This document shows positions 12,301 to 24,114 of a stretch of 64,000 bases of DNA, piece by piece (the stretch's first letter is position 1; each line of letters starts with the position of its first letter). The notes beneath the pieces are model-generated. The model made no database searches. It had not been told where the DNA came from and worked only from the letters and a program-made list of their open reading frames with translations. Position numbers and translations under genes: made by a program. Origin of the DNA: Toxoplasma gondii ME49 (lineage: Eukaryota; Apicomplexa; Conoidasida; Eucoccidiorida; Sarcocystidae); assembly GCF_000006565.2 (NCBI RefSeq), contig NC_031476.1, positions 1,450,458 through 1,514,457 on the forward strand. Direction: 5' to 3'.

Positions 12301-15300
12301 GCAGACAAGGCAAGAGTTGCGGGAGGACGGCGTCTCCGAGTTTGTGGGCGAGACTGCCGATGCATCTGGCGGCGACTCTTTGTTTTTCTTCTCCGCCGTA
12401 GACAGCGGAGGAAGCCGCGAGGTTGCTGATGAGGCGCTTGGTGAGGATCGGCAAGAGTTCCTTCAGCGTCCTCGGGCTGTTGGAGACGAGGCTCTTCCAG
12501 ACCTGGACGGCGGTCTGGCGGACTGCAGCGGCCTCGTCGGATCGGATGATGTACAGCGAGCTGAGGATGAAGGCGCGACGCTCCAGGCTCAAGATTTCCG
12601 TCTGCATCACGTCCTCGGCCGCGACGCCCTCCGCGCAACCCCGCAGCAGGCGGTCGAGCAGTGTGCCGATGAGGGTGACGGAGCTCTGGCGAATGCGCCA
12701 GTCGGGGCTGAAGAGACCGTCCTCGAGGGGCCGCAGAAGCAGCGCCGTGTGTGTCTGGGCGTATTGCTGGACGCAGACGTCGCATGCGCGGAGAGAGACT
12801 TCGCGCACGGGCTCTGCGTTGTCGGCGAGGCCGCCGAGAAGGACTGGAAGTACCTCGGGCACGTAGTCCTGGAAACGCTCGCGGAATGCCGTGGGCAGGT
12901 AGACAAACAAGCCAAGGTACCCCTCGCGGACGTCTGGAGGGGCCTGCTGGTCAGTGGCGTTCGCCAGAATGTCCGGAAGGAAAGCCTTGAGACGGTCCGG
13001 GCCGAGGGCAACGAGAACCTCGGACAAGCCAAACGCGGCGCCGCTGCGTTCCACGGAGCTCTCCGACGTCTTCAGGGTCCGGAAGAGCCACGAGAGAACG
13101 TCGCTTAGGTGCTCCTCGCCGACGCCCTTCGCGATCGTCCCGAACGCGCGAGCCGCCGCCGCCCGCACATGCGGAATCGGGTCCACCAGCGTCGTTTGCA
13201 GATGCACGAGGATCTGGGGAAGGTACGGCAAGAAGTCCTTAGGCTCCGTCGCCAGACACACCATCGAGCCGACGATGTTCGCCGCCTTGTGCTTCGTCTC
13301 CGACCCACGCTCCCGCAACCCACGGATCGCGATCGGACACACCAGCGCGAGAGACGGCGCGTCCACCGAGTTCCGGAACGATGTCGTCAAAAGAACCTCC
13401 AACATCCGCTTCGTGTTCTCCGTCGTCGGGTCCACCAACGTCTCAATCAGCTGCAGACAACGAAAAAACAGACAATGTGGTGGGGATGCGAAGGGGCGCA
13501 GGGGGAGTGGGGGGGGAGGGGAGCGGGGAGGGGGGAGAGGGGAAGAAGCGGAAAAAGGATTGGAGAGCGTCACGGACTTCGTGGGGGTGAGAGAATGCAG
13601 ACAGAAATAGTGGCAGATTCAGAGCGAACGGAGCCTAGTGCTTAGTTCGCCTTTGTCCCAGATCCGTGATTCAGCTTCTCCTTTGCCTTCGCGAGTCCCA
13701 CCGTGTTCCGTTTCCACCTCCCTGGATGGGCTCCTTCGTCTCTGTGCTGCTTTTCCCGGTGTTGCCTCCCACATAGTCGCCGCGTCGTCTCTCTCTATGT
13801 CTCCCTTCTTTGCAGCTGCTCTCCCGAATTTCGCGCTTCTCCCCCATTTCTCTCCTCGCTCTTCCCTTCTCCCTCTCCACCTCAGATTGGCGCGTAGGCC
13901 TTGCTGTCGACCTCACCTGGGGAGCGAGCTGCTTTATTTCCGGGTTTGAGATGACCTCGGCGATGGCGAAGAGAGCGTCGCGGGCGCTTTCTCGGACCTT
14001 CGGGAAGCAGGTGTCGGACATGACTTCGCTGAGCAGAGGGACGACCTGGGGTAGACAGGAGGCAAGCTGCCGCGGCGCACAGTGGGTCATGGCGGCGAGG
14101 AGTTCGATGCTTCCAACTTTGGTTCTCCACTGCGGGTCGTTCAGCTTCTCAATCAGCGTGGGGAGGACAAGCTTCACACCATGCCCACTCAGCTGGGCCA
14201 TGATTTGTCTGGCGGCTTGCTGGGCGGCGAGGCGGACGGGGAAGGCGGTGTCCGAGAAGCTGGTCAGGAGAAGCGAAAGGGTGTTCAGTGTGTACGGTTC
14301 AAAGAGTCGGCCGAGCGCGTCCGAGAGTGCCTCGATGCACAGCAGCGCGCCCTGGCGGCGCACACCGTCCTTGCTCTCGAGCGCCTCCTTGAGAGTATCC
14401 ATGACATGTTGAGTCTTGAGGGTCAAAATCCCCAGGCCCTTCACGATGCCACCAAGGGCGCGCGCGCCGCCGCGCCGGACCACGATGTCGTCGCCAGTCA
14501 GGGCGCTTTCGAGCATTTGGGAGAGGAGCGCGAGACAGAACGCCTGGTTTTCCGACACCTCGCCGGCCGCAGGGCTAGCGCCTGAGGCGCAGAGCCGAAT
14601 GAGGGGCGAGAGCGCGCGCGAGACGGTGCGTTGGACGTCAGGGGACGTCGAGCGCGGGTCCACAATGCATGCAACCAACTCCTTGATGATCTTCTTCACC
14701 GTCGGGTCGGAGCCGTCCAGATTCTCGGCGATCGCGCCGAAGAAGACGGAGCACGCGACGTTCAGCACCGACTGCACGTCGCCGGTCCTCGCGTTCCGCG
14801 CCTTCTCTTCGCCCTTAGCTCCCGCGGCAGCCTCGCCCGGACGCGTCGCGCCTTTCTTCGCCGCGCGCTCAATCACATGGAACAGGTCCTGCCTGAGCGC
14901 CCGGCCGCCGTCGTCTTCGTTATCCGTCCCGCAGTGCTGAATGGTGGCCACGCCGACAGCCAGCAGCGCCTGCTGGAGGCCCTCGTCTTCAACCGCTTCG
15001 CGCGCAGTCAACGCAGTCGTGAGCAGGAACCGCAGTACCTCCTGCACAGCTTCCTCCCATACGAGCAGATGCTTCTCAGCCACACACTGCAGCGCCTGGG
15101 CTACTCCCAACTTCATGCTCAGCGACTCCTGCGCCTCTTCTTCTCCGACCTCGGCACGCGGCGAAGGCGCCGCAGTCGACGACTCACTCTGGACCGCAGC
15201 TGGGCTCTTCTCTTCGCTCGCCTGCGGCGAAGTCGCGCCGCGCTGCCCCTTCCGACCGGCGCCGGATGCGGAGAAAAACGGGTCCTCTGCGTCTTTCTTC

Positions 15301-18300
15301 TGGTAGGCAATAACGGCCTTCGCGCCACCTCTCAAGGAAAATCCAATGTCGTCTTTCTCGGACGCTTTCGCCTGCGCCAGGCGACGCGCCTCGCGCCGCG
15401 CCGCAGCCCTCTCCGCCCCCTCCGGATACGACTCCAAGCGGTACCAGGAGAACAACTGCGGAAGGATCGACATTACCACATCCAGCTGGCTCGCGCCTCC
15501 CAAATCCGCCACCAAAGACGCGAAGGCCTTCGCTGCCTGCACACATAGTGCCAAAACAAAAAAAACGGGAAGCCGAATACAAACACAGAGTGCACCGAAA
15601 ACGATGAAAATTACACACGCAAAAAGAGTGCGCATGTGTACGGACGCCCCACCTGTTGTATGGGACAAAACGCGCAGATGGCAGTTGCTTTGACAGAAGA
15701 GCCGTAACGAGAGACAACTTCAGGGTCGGAGGCACTTCCTTTCGTCAAGGGGGACTTGAAGAGTAAGACAAGAATGCCGATGAAACAAGACAGGAAGAAG
15801 CACATGACGGATCTTCGCAAACAGGTTGCGAAAGAAAAACGTAGAATTTCCACTGCGAATCCGCGTTCTTCTCCCTCAAAAGTAAAGAACTCCGTGGTGC
15901 CCCAGCAGTCCTAAGTATCCCCCAGTCCCGACTTCTCGACTCTGGACTGTCACTTCACACTCACAAACACATTCCTTGTCCGCGTCTCTTTCTCGCGTTT
16001 CCCTTCCAAGTTCCGCTGGATGCTCACCAGGAGTTGAAAGCCTTTGTACGGAGTACGGAGAAGGACTCCGACATCCTTCAGCCTCTGCTGGTCAACCACT
16101 TCATTGGGGCTCCAGACGGTCTTGAGGAGTTTGCTCGCCTTGGCGTGGGTTCGCCGGCTCTCTTCGTCGTCCTCGCCTTCCTTGAAATCTTGCTGGAGGA
16201 CGAGCAAGTAGCCGATGCACTCGAGATGTTTCTTCAAAAACTCTTTCGGAGCCGCCTGAAGCGCCTCGACGACGGCGCGCCGCACTGCCGGCTCGTCCGC
16301 TACGGCGACGTTCAAGAGCGTGAGGAGCAGCGCGTGTTCACCATCATTCTCTTCCTTCCCTTCCTTCCCTTCCTTGTCTTTCTTGTCCTTCCCCGCGAGG
16401 AGGTAGGCGCAGAAGTCCTGGAGAGCAGACGCGGCCGTACTGACAAGGGATGGGTGGGCGCGTAGCGAGGCGGACAGGCACGCGAGGACTTCGCGTGCAT
16501 GCAGCGGCGCGCGCAGCTGGAGTTGCTGCCGCAGCAGCTCCATCGCTTGCTGCGAAGCCGGGAGGCCGGAGCTCTGGGCGTTCTGTAGGATCGCCGAGAC
16601 GACCGGGAGAATCAGCGCAGCCGCCGCGGGTGAGAGAACGGCTTCAGGGTGGATAGTAGCCAGCAGCTCAACGTCCGCCGCCTCCAGAGGGAGATTTCGC
16701 GCCACGCGACAGAGCGCATCCGGAAGAGCACCCCGCTTCAAAACAATGTGTTGCGGCACCAGGCCCCCGCCGACGATGCGCCGGAGTGCCTTCAGCGCCT
16801 CCAAACTCACGAGGGGACTGCGCAGGAGGTCCTGGAAAGTCACTTGGAGCTGCGTGACTGCATGCGGGAGCCCCAGGGCTTCCTGGTCGCCTTCTTGAAG
16901 ACCCACAGCCGCCTCCGCGGACTTCCGAGCGCTCTCGTCGTGGACTGAGAAGAGCGGCTCGATGGCTGCCGGCATGCTCTCGCCCAAGAGGCCTAGGCAC
17001 TGAAGCGAGTAAGTCGTGCGGTCGACGCTCGCACGCATGCGGCGACGCTGCGCCTGCTGAAGAGCCAGTTCCTCCGCCTCCAACTCCGTTTTCGTCTGGT
17101 TCGCGCTCCCCGAGTTGCTTCCAGCGCCCTGGCCAGGCCGTTGGCCTCGCGGATCTTTCCGGTGGCCCGCGCCGGCCCGGGAGCTCGGCACCCCGGACGC
17201 CGGTTTGGAGCCCTGGCGGAGCTCGTCAGCCAAGTCGCCGTACAAGGCGCTCTGGAACTTGTTCTTCTTCACGTTTTTCGCCTCGACTTCTTGCGCCTGG
17301 TAGGTCCCTTCTTCCCGGTAGAGTTGGTCGTCGCGCGCAAAGTAGAGCGCGACGTCTTGGGGGGAGAAGGCGATCATTTCTGCAGCTCCCAGTAACAACG
17401 CGAGCTGGCTGCATGCAGTCTTAGCGGCTGGCTCGAGGCCTCGCAGCAGCGCTGGAGCTGCAAACGGGTTCGGCGAGTGGGCATCCGCCGTGCCTTTGCC
17501 AGCCTTCGCGCCTTGGGCTCCTGGCGATGTCGCGCGTCGCTTCTTCTCTCCCACGGCCTTCCCGGCGAGAAGCAACCCGCGGATGCCCTGCAACAGACAA
17601 AACAGAGCCGCTCTGAAGCCTCCCGTGGCTTCCACGGCGGCTGGGGCCTGCGCCGCCAAAGGCAGAAGAGCCAGAAGGCCGTCCCACGCAACAAGGGCAG
17701 CGGGCTTCTTCTTGATTTCCCCTTCACCGGCCTTCTTGTCCCCATTCGACCCCGCGCATTCGGAGACTCCACAGAGGGCCTGCATACGCGAGAAGAACGC
17801 ACGAATCAGGTGGCCAGGAGACTGTGCCCCAGACTGGAGAAGCGGGTGCATCAGACACAGAAGAAGCAGCGCGTTGAACTGGGGTGACGGCGCGATGCTG
17901 CTGCCACCCTTCGACGATCGAGAGGCACCGGAAGACTGCGTAGACGCTCGGGGGTACCGAAGAGTGAGCAGAAAGCCTAGTGTGGCGCGGAGGGCCGACG
18001 GACAGGGCGGTGTGCCTGCACAGAGTACAGCAGCCTGGGCACCTGAGGCGCCTCCCCCTCCTGCAGACCCCTGAGAGGCGGTATGCGCTGCCAAGCGTTT
18101 CCGGAGCTGGACCCCCTGGGCTTTGGAAACAGTCGCTTGGCCTGTTGAAGCCGGAGCAGCGGCGGCAGGGGCGGCAGAAAAACGTGCGAGTTGAAAGTAG
18201 AAGGCGAGGAGCAGCAGGTCGACTAGTTCAGGGACAGACCGAGTCGCTTCTTGGAAGCGGGAGAGGAAGAAAGATAAGGACGCGGCGAACACCGAAGACT

Positions 18301-21300
18301 CGGAAGAAGGAGCGACACGAGACCCGCCGGCTGCCTCTTCCTCAGAACCGGAAGCCCCCTTCGAGGGGCACTGCCCGTGGAACCGGCGCTGAAACGCGGT
18401 CATGAGGAGGCGAACGAGCCCAAAGTGGAAGCCGGTGACGGATGTGCTCGGGGAGCTAGAAATCGCCTTCTCAGGCCCAGAGGCGCAGACGGGAAGCGGA
18501 GGAAACGGGAAGTTGGAGCGGTCGGAGAGATCAAGGAAACCGAGAGATAGGGACGTGACGCCTCCAAGGAGACCACACACTCCAGAGTCTTGACGCGGAA
18601 AACCGTAAGACACCGTGGAGAGAACAAGGGGTCGCCGGGCACACAGCAGGGTCACAAACCGGAGCTGAGAGCGCAGCTCCTCGGCGGCTTGCGCCTGAAA
18701 AGAAAGGAGAAAAAAACACACAGCATGGTCCACTCGAGTCTCGAACGAGGTCTGAGGGTAAGTCTCACGGAGAACACGAGACAGAGGAACACAGATACAG
18801 CGTGCAATAAATATTAACGTATGTGTGACAAGGCGAAAACATCGCGAACGAGAATCCCCGGTAGGCATGCATAAACCCCTGGAACTACAAGGAGAGACAG
18901 AGAGTTGCAAGAGGCCTACTCGTTCTTTCCTGGCTCCTCGGAAATCTTTGAGACGCGGAACAAAAACCACTGGACAGAAAAGACGGCACTCCCTACAGGG
19001 GAGCTTTTTCTCTCTAGATGCAGCTAAAACGTATTCTCTCTTGACAAAAACATCGACCACCAAACCGTTGCAATATTCAACCCCAGCAAATCAGAACAGC
19101 AAGCTGTTCTGCTTGCACTGTTCTGCATGCGTTAATTGCTCATTCATCGTATCGTTTCCAGGTATCTCACCCTCTCTATGGCAGCAAAATTGTTGAGGAA
19201 CGAGTCGTCTTCGACGACCAACTGAGCTGCACTTTTCGGTACGAGGCAGGCAATTTCCTTCTCGCTTCCGGCGCCCATCACGCCTCCTGAGCCTTCTTCA
19301 TTCGTTCGTAGTTCCTCAAGGAGCGAAACGAGGACCCACGCCTGCAGACACTCTGGCCGCAAACCCGCCTTCGTCGTCGCGAGCGGCAGAATGGCGGCTG
19401 TCGGTACAGCTGCTTCTCTGAGGATCCCCAGGCAAGCCACACGAGACCGCTGGCTGGCTGCGGCGATGGACAGGGCCTCAAGAGCAGCTGAGGCGAGACG
19501 GGGCGATGTCTGCGTAGACTTTCCGGCCTTTTCAGAGCCGCCGGTTCCTGGAAGAGCAAGAAGCTTAGCCAGGGCGGAGACGAACGGCTTGAGAGCGGCG
19601 TCGGAGGGGTCGGAGACCAGGGAAAGAGACACCGCAAGGAGGAGACCCACGACGCGGCACACGGAAGCCTTCACTTCTTCGTTCACTTCGTTCTGCAAAG
19701 ACAAGAGGAAGAAAGACTTCTCCGACGCAAAGTCGGAAAACCACTCTTCCTGCTCCTCTGCCGGAAAACGGCGCCGCAGGTGAGACGACAAAAGACACTC
19801 CGAGAGGGCCTGGACGCACATGCACATATCGGGAAGGAAATTCCGCAACATACAAAACCCCAATTTGTCTAGGGGTGTTGATAAGCTCCCCACCTGGAAA
19901 CCGCCACGGCTTTCACGTGCTTCCTTGTTTATCTGAGGTGGTTTTTGACAGTATAGTTTTGAAATATATAATTCGAGTGTCAGCTTGTATCACTGGAGTT
20001 TCCTGCATACACATTTTTAATTGAAGGAAGTCCTTTCCTGTTTTCTCTCCTCCCGTCATCTCTGTGCAAAAACCGACGAGGGGCAATCTACTCAACCATA
20101 TCTCCCGTGTCTTGATTCTTCGTCTGCGCTCTTGTGTTCTTCGCCTTCCTCTGTCACTACACTCGCTCTCTGTCTGCTTCGTTCATTCACCGATTCTCAT
20201 GTTCCGCGTTTCGTGGTTTCCCTCGAAATTTTCCTGTCGCCGAAACTGCGGATTGCCGGCACAATGCATGAGACGCGAAATGCTTCACCGGGAAGGCTTT
20301 ATTTGGAGCGGAGAAACGAAGAAGCACACACGGCAGCATGCGTGTCGACTAGTAAAAAATTCTGCATGCTTAGTACCACGAAAAGCAGGCCAGGCTTTTC
20401 TGTCTTCGCCGGATGCCTACCCTTCTCCCTGGGGAGGCCTGAGATGTCTATTTCACTCACCCCAAGAAAAGCAAGCCTTTCGCCTGCCTTTGTCAAACTG
20501 CCTTTCTTCAGTGGATCGTACAAACGCTTGACGATGACCTGGCAGAGCACAGCGGTGTCGCTGCACCGCTGCGCCAGCAAACCTATCAGCTGGAGGGTCG
20601 CCTGGAGCCGGGACATCTCGGCCGCTGCCACGCTGCTGCTCTTCAAGATATCCAATAGACCTTCGTCGAGTAGAGGAATAAAACAACTGAAAAAATCGCA
20701 GGACAGACATAAAGGGACGGAGCTGAAACGTATGACCGCGTCGGGAGAAACTCGCCCTCTCAGCGGGATCGGGTCCTTCCCAGTGATCAAGAACTTTTTT
20801 GCATACCAGCTCTGTTCCACTGTGTGAAGTGGCCTAGAGAGAGGATCAGTTGTTTCCGTGCATGCGATCCTGTGTTCAAGTGTGGCTCGTCCTATACGAT
20901 AAGCACTCATAGCCTCTATTACAGATGAGTTATCTTTTGCAGTTATCTCCGAAGGCATCCGACGACAGCGACCGAAGAAGAGGAAAGCACCAGTGTAGGG
21001 CCAACGTTAGAGATCCTCGTCACCCTATCTGCTTCTCAGATATTTTCTTGAGTACCCGCTACACTCTACCGAGGAAGACGAAACAAGGCAAACAGCTGCC
21101 GCCAGTGCAGCGTTCGGAGAGCGCTTCAGGCCGCGCTTCAGCGGCGGCAAAACAAGCGACCAATCGCCTTCTTGAACGAGAGAAAGGAGAGGTCGAAAAG
21201 ATGCGCAGAGAACACCGCCAACAGGTTGTCGGGCCTCCACCACCGCCTGAAGAGCAAGCAGCAAGCGCGTTGAAGGCACAAGCAGTGGCCGTTAAAACCA

Positions 21301-22814
21301 TCGATATCCGACGGCGACTCTGTCGCTACAAGCATGTGGCAGAGAAATGTTTACTTCGTCGCGGAAATAATCCTCACGACCCTTGTCGAGGCGAGACAGC
21401 TGGACAAACCGGCATGCATGAGCTGCTAATGAACGACAGCAGAAAGACACGCATACACGTCCAGCACACAAACGCAGTAAAGAAATAACTCAGATATCCA
21501 GGTTTAAGCAACATAAAAAAGGGTACGTGGACCGATAGAGATACCTCTCACGTCAAAGCTTAGCGGTTCCGACAGTGTTCGTCCCAAACAAAACTTCCTT
21601 GTTGTTCAGACTTGTCGGCGCTGCGGCTTTGTTGGTCAAAGCTTGAATCTCCCGGGCTACCGTGACACCGCCACACTTTGTCGTAGCATAAAAACAGGAC
21701 AGATGTGTCTGTCAGCGACGTTGATGCATTTGACGGTTACCTGAATGTACACTTTAAGAAGAGCGTTTCTCATTTCTAGGGCAGTCGCCTTCTTAGCGGC
21801 AAGAAGTTTCTTCTTCTCGTCGTCTAACGCAGTGTGCGAGCCGGGGGAGTCTCCTCCTTTGTTGCCTCTGCATCGAAATGTCCCGCTGCTCAGCAGTATC
21901 TGCCGCAGATACCGACCCAAAATGTAAACGGAAATGTACGGGCCGAAGTCGCCTTCCGAGAGAGGCGACGAAAGGCCTTTGGTGACATGCTGGAGAAGCA
22001 GCTCTCGAATCGATGGTGAAAGGTGGCAAAGTCTCTCAAGAAGGCGAACCGCGCTTCCTCGGAGAAGAGGAACACCGAGGCCTCCCTCCACAGGTTGCCA
22101 GAGCTGTCGTTCAAGTACCGTAAGGATGTCAGTTTCCGTTTTCATTCCACTCGCCACTGTTGAGGCCTGCTTTGCAGCAGGTGCCAATGTGCGACTCAAC
22201 AAGACCAGCGAGTTACCAAAAACGGCACTGCAGGGCGGATGTTCGCAGATAACCTTCGCATCGGCTTCACTCAGGTTGTGAACAACCTCGCAAAGCACAC
22301 CCAGGAATCGCGCAACAGCAGCTTCTGCGACAGCAGCAGGGGCAGTCCTCACGCGCTTGAAAGCCTGCTGCGCCGCCTGACAGAAGGACGTCAGCACGGG
22401 CAAAGCGTTGCCTGAATCTGTCACTGGCGAGCCTGCTGCGACATGCGCTTCGGTCACTAAAGCAGTGCGCACAACAGACAGGACTTGCTGAAGCTGAGAA
22501 GAGGCGGCCTTGGTGATATCAGGGGTGGTGGCGACGTTCATGAGTACCGCACTGGTTAGGAGGTTGATAATGGAGGGATCTCGAATGACTGGCAGCCCCC
22601 CCTCAGAATCGCCTTCGGCAGATCTCGACTGGAGAATTGAAAGGACGACATCTAAGGAGTTAGCCAGTTCATCCAGATAACTGCCACCCCGAGCTGCGAG
22701 GGACGAGGATTGCAGCGCATCACTCAGCGAGACGGAGTCTTCTGCTGCAAGCGGAGTGTCCGCCGGAGGACCAGCCCCGTTATGAGCCTCCTCGGACCCA
22801 CAGCCTGCACTCAT
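6386..22814 (-). CDS. GCN1: GCN1 translational activator (eIF2alpha-kinase GCN2 activator), 3416 aa
   Basis: Ribosome-bound HEAT-repeat scaffold that activates GCN2-type eIF2alpha kinases in amino-acid starvation and ribosome collision responses; cytosolic. Fifteen exons (minus strand): 22814-21741, 21246-21056, 20686-20461, 19809-19171, 18694-16028, 15536-13917, 13450-12296, 11763-11247, 10673-10060, 9800-9385, 8979-8739, 8486-8250, 7874-7696, 7321-7087, 6625-6386. All phases close, giving 10251 nt. Identity rests on conserved stretches: an N-terminal segment ending LAQRCSD (exon 3); the eEF3-like HEAT block (DPQWRTKVGSIELLAAM, then CLPQVVPLLSEVMSDT, exon 6; GAAFGLSEVLVALG, exon 7); and KPLLPQLQTTLLK (exon 11). 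The C-terminus is acidic (DTDAEDDDNKDD). It is longer than yeast Gcn1 (2672 aa); the extra length lies mainly in exons 1, 5 and 6 as Ala/Ser/Gly-rich low-complexity insertions. The start is the first ATG of the open frame. Likely partners are the parasite's GCN2-like eIF2 kinases (inference). Confidence 0.93.
7411..7428. repeat. Intronic (AT)n in GCN1
   Basis: AT dinucleotide run in the GCN1 intron between exons 13 and 14 (7322-7695). Confidence 0.9.
8200..8222. repeat. Intronic (AT)n in GCN1
   Basis: AT-rich run with one ATAC interruption in the GCN1 intron 7875-8249. Confidence 0.9.
11065..11132. repeat. Paired intronic (AT)n tracts in GCN1
   Basis: Two AT runs, 11065-11089 and 11110-11132, about 20 bases apart in the intron between GCN1 exons 8 and 9. 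Being self-complementary, the pair could fold into a hairpin in the transcript. Confidence 0.9.
16349..16392 (-). repeat. Coding (CCTTC/CTTTC)n microsatellite within GCN1 exon 5
   Basis: A pyrimidine-rich repeat (cttcc/ttccc units) on the plus strand reads on the minus strand as a lysine/glutamate/glycine run (KDKKDKEGKEGKEEND). It sits between two hydrophobic HEAT helices of GCN1, so it is probably a flexible inter-helix loop that can vary in length without breaking the frame. Confidence 0.8.
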
Positions 22815-24114
22815 TGTGGAAGCGCCAGTAATCCGCCACGTCAGAGGGGTCGAAATGATTGAACTGCTCGGTAACTCTCAAAGCCACTACGGCAGAGACG
22901 AGACCGGCGGAAAAATCGACACACAGGTGGCCACCGCTCAGGGGGGCGATTGGCTTCTTCTGAGATTTCGTAGGGGCTGGTTCTAGGCGCAGTCGGATGA
23001 GACGCTGACTCGCATTTGTTGCGCGAATGAAGAAAGGGGTACCAGAACGGCAAGAGGCCTCGCTCGAGTCCAGGAAGAACGTGGCTGAGGGGCGAGCCAA
23101 GTAGTGAGCCACAACAATGACAGCGAACAGCAACACAAGAATCGTGTTCGGTTAGACAGTCCTTGAGAACAGACTACAATAAAACAAAAGTGGCGACGAA
23201 CTGCAGGTAGCCTGCCAACGGGCAAACGTACGTACACACGAGCGCGTATCAAAGTGGACAGTTTTTTTCGCATGCTAGGACAGCGTTTTCCGTCGGCTGC
23301 GGCCAATAACGTGTGACCTAACACTCATAAACAGTTGTCGTAAACGATCCCACGCATGCGTCCTGATCTTGTGCTGCTCAGGTTTGAAACTTTACCATTC
23401 AACCTTGCGCTGTGACTTTGCGCGTGCTGGCAGCCGTAACACATTTCGTCTGTCTGGCGCTCGCGTGTCTGTCTCAAATGACGTTCATCACTCTCTCTTT
23501 GCGTATTCCCCTTGTGTACCTTGATTCTTTGACTGTGTTGTTCCAACTTAAGCATCTCTCGCATACGAAGTGCCTCTGTTTCTGCTCTGCCATGTCTTGA
23601 GGGTACATGCACGGCTCCTATGAGACTTGGTGCAAGGCAGTGGTGGAATGACACACGGAGCCCCCCAAGGCGCGCGTTGTCTCGTCTGCGTGAACTCATT
23701 GCTTGTTCTCGGCAACTGTAGCCCAGCCCGCTTCGCTTCTTCAGCACCAGTGCACATCCAATTACTGACATGCACGTTATGTGAAAATACCGTGCAACTT
23801 TTCTACCAGTAGCATCTGCTCCACCAGTTAGCAGATTTCCAGCGTAGCAAGTAGGGCAGGTTATCATCAGGTGAAGGTAGCGAGGTCGATCCCTGCTTCT
23901 CCTTCAGAGTAGCTGTCCGCAGTCTCGTCGCCCCCCTCTCGAGCCTCGTGCATAATCCTCGTCATATGTCGCCTAGACGGGCACCAGATCAGTAGCATCC
24001 CTTTCCAAGCAGTGCCACAGGGAAACCCCAGCCGTCTGACGGTGCCTGAACCGGATTTCCAGGAACTACATCCAGCTGAAGTCTCTTGTAGAGTCACTCA
24101 GTTGCTTTTACAGG
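22815..24114. promoter_or_regulatory. Divergent promoter region between GCN1 and SGT1
   Basis: The two start codons (22814 minus, 24115 plus) face away from each other across 1.3 kb with no supported gene between them, so both 5' UTRs and promoters must lie here. A polypyrimidine-like stretch ending in ttttacag lies directly before the SGT1 ATG at 24113, so the SGT1 leader may contain a 5' UTR intron. No operator-like motif was identified with confidence. Confidence 0.5.

Noticed and set aside
12299..13108. 269-codon plus-strand open frame
   Set aside because: Antisense shadow of GCN1 exon 7; its Glu/Asp/Arg-rich composition mirrors the real minus-strand HEAT coding frame.
14631..15548. 305-codon plus-strand open frame
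   Set aside because: Antisense shadow of GCN1 exon 6, which is clearly conserved on the other strand.
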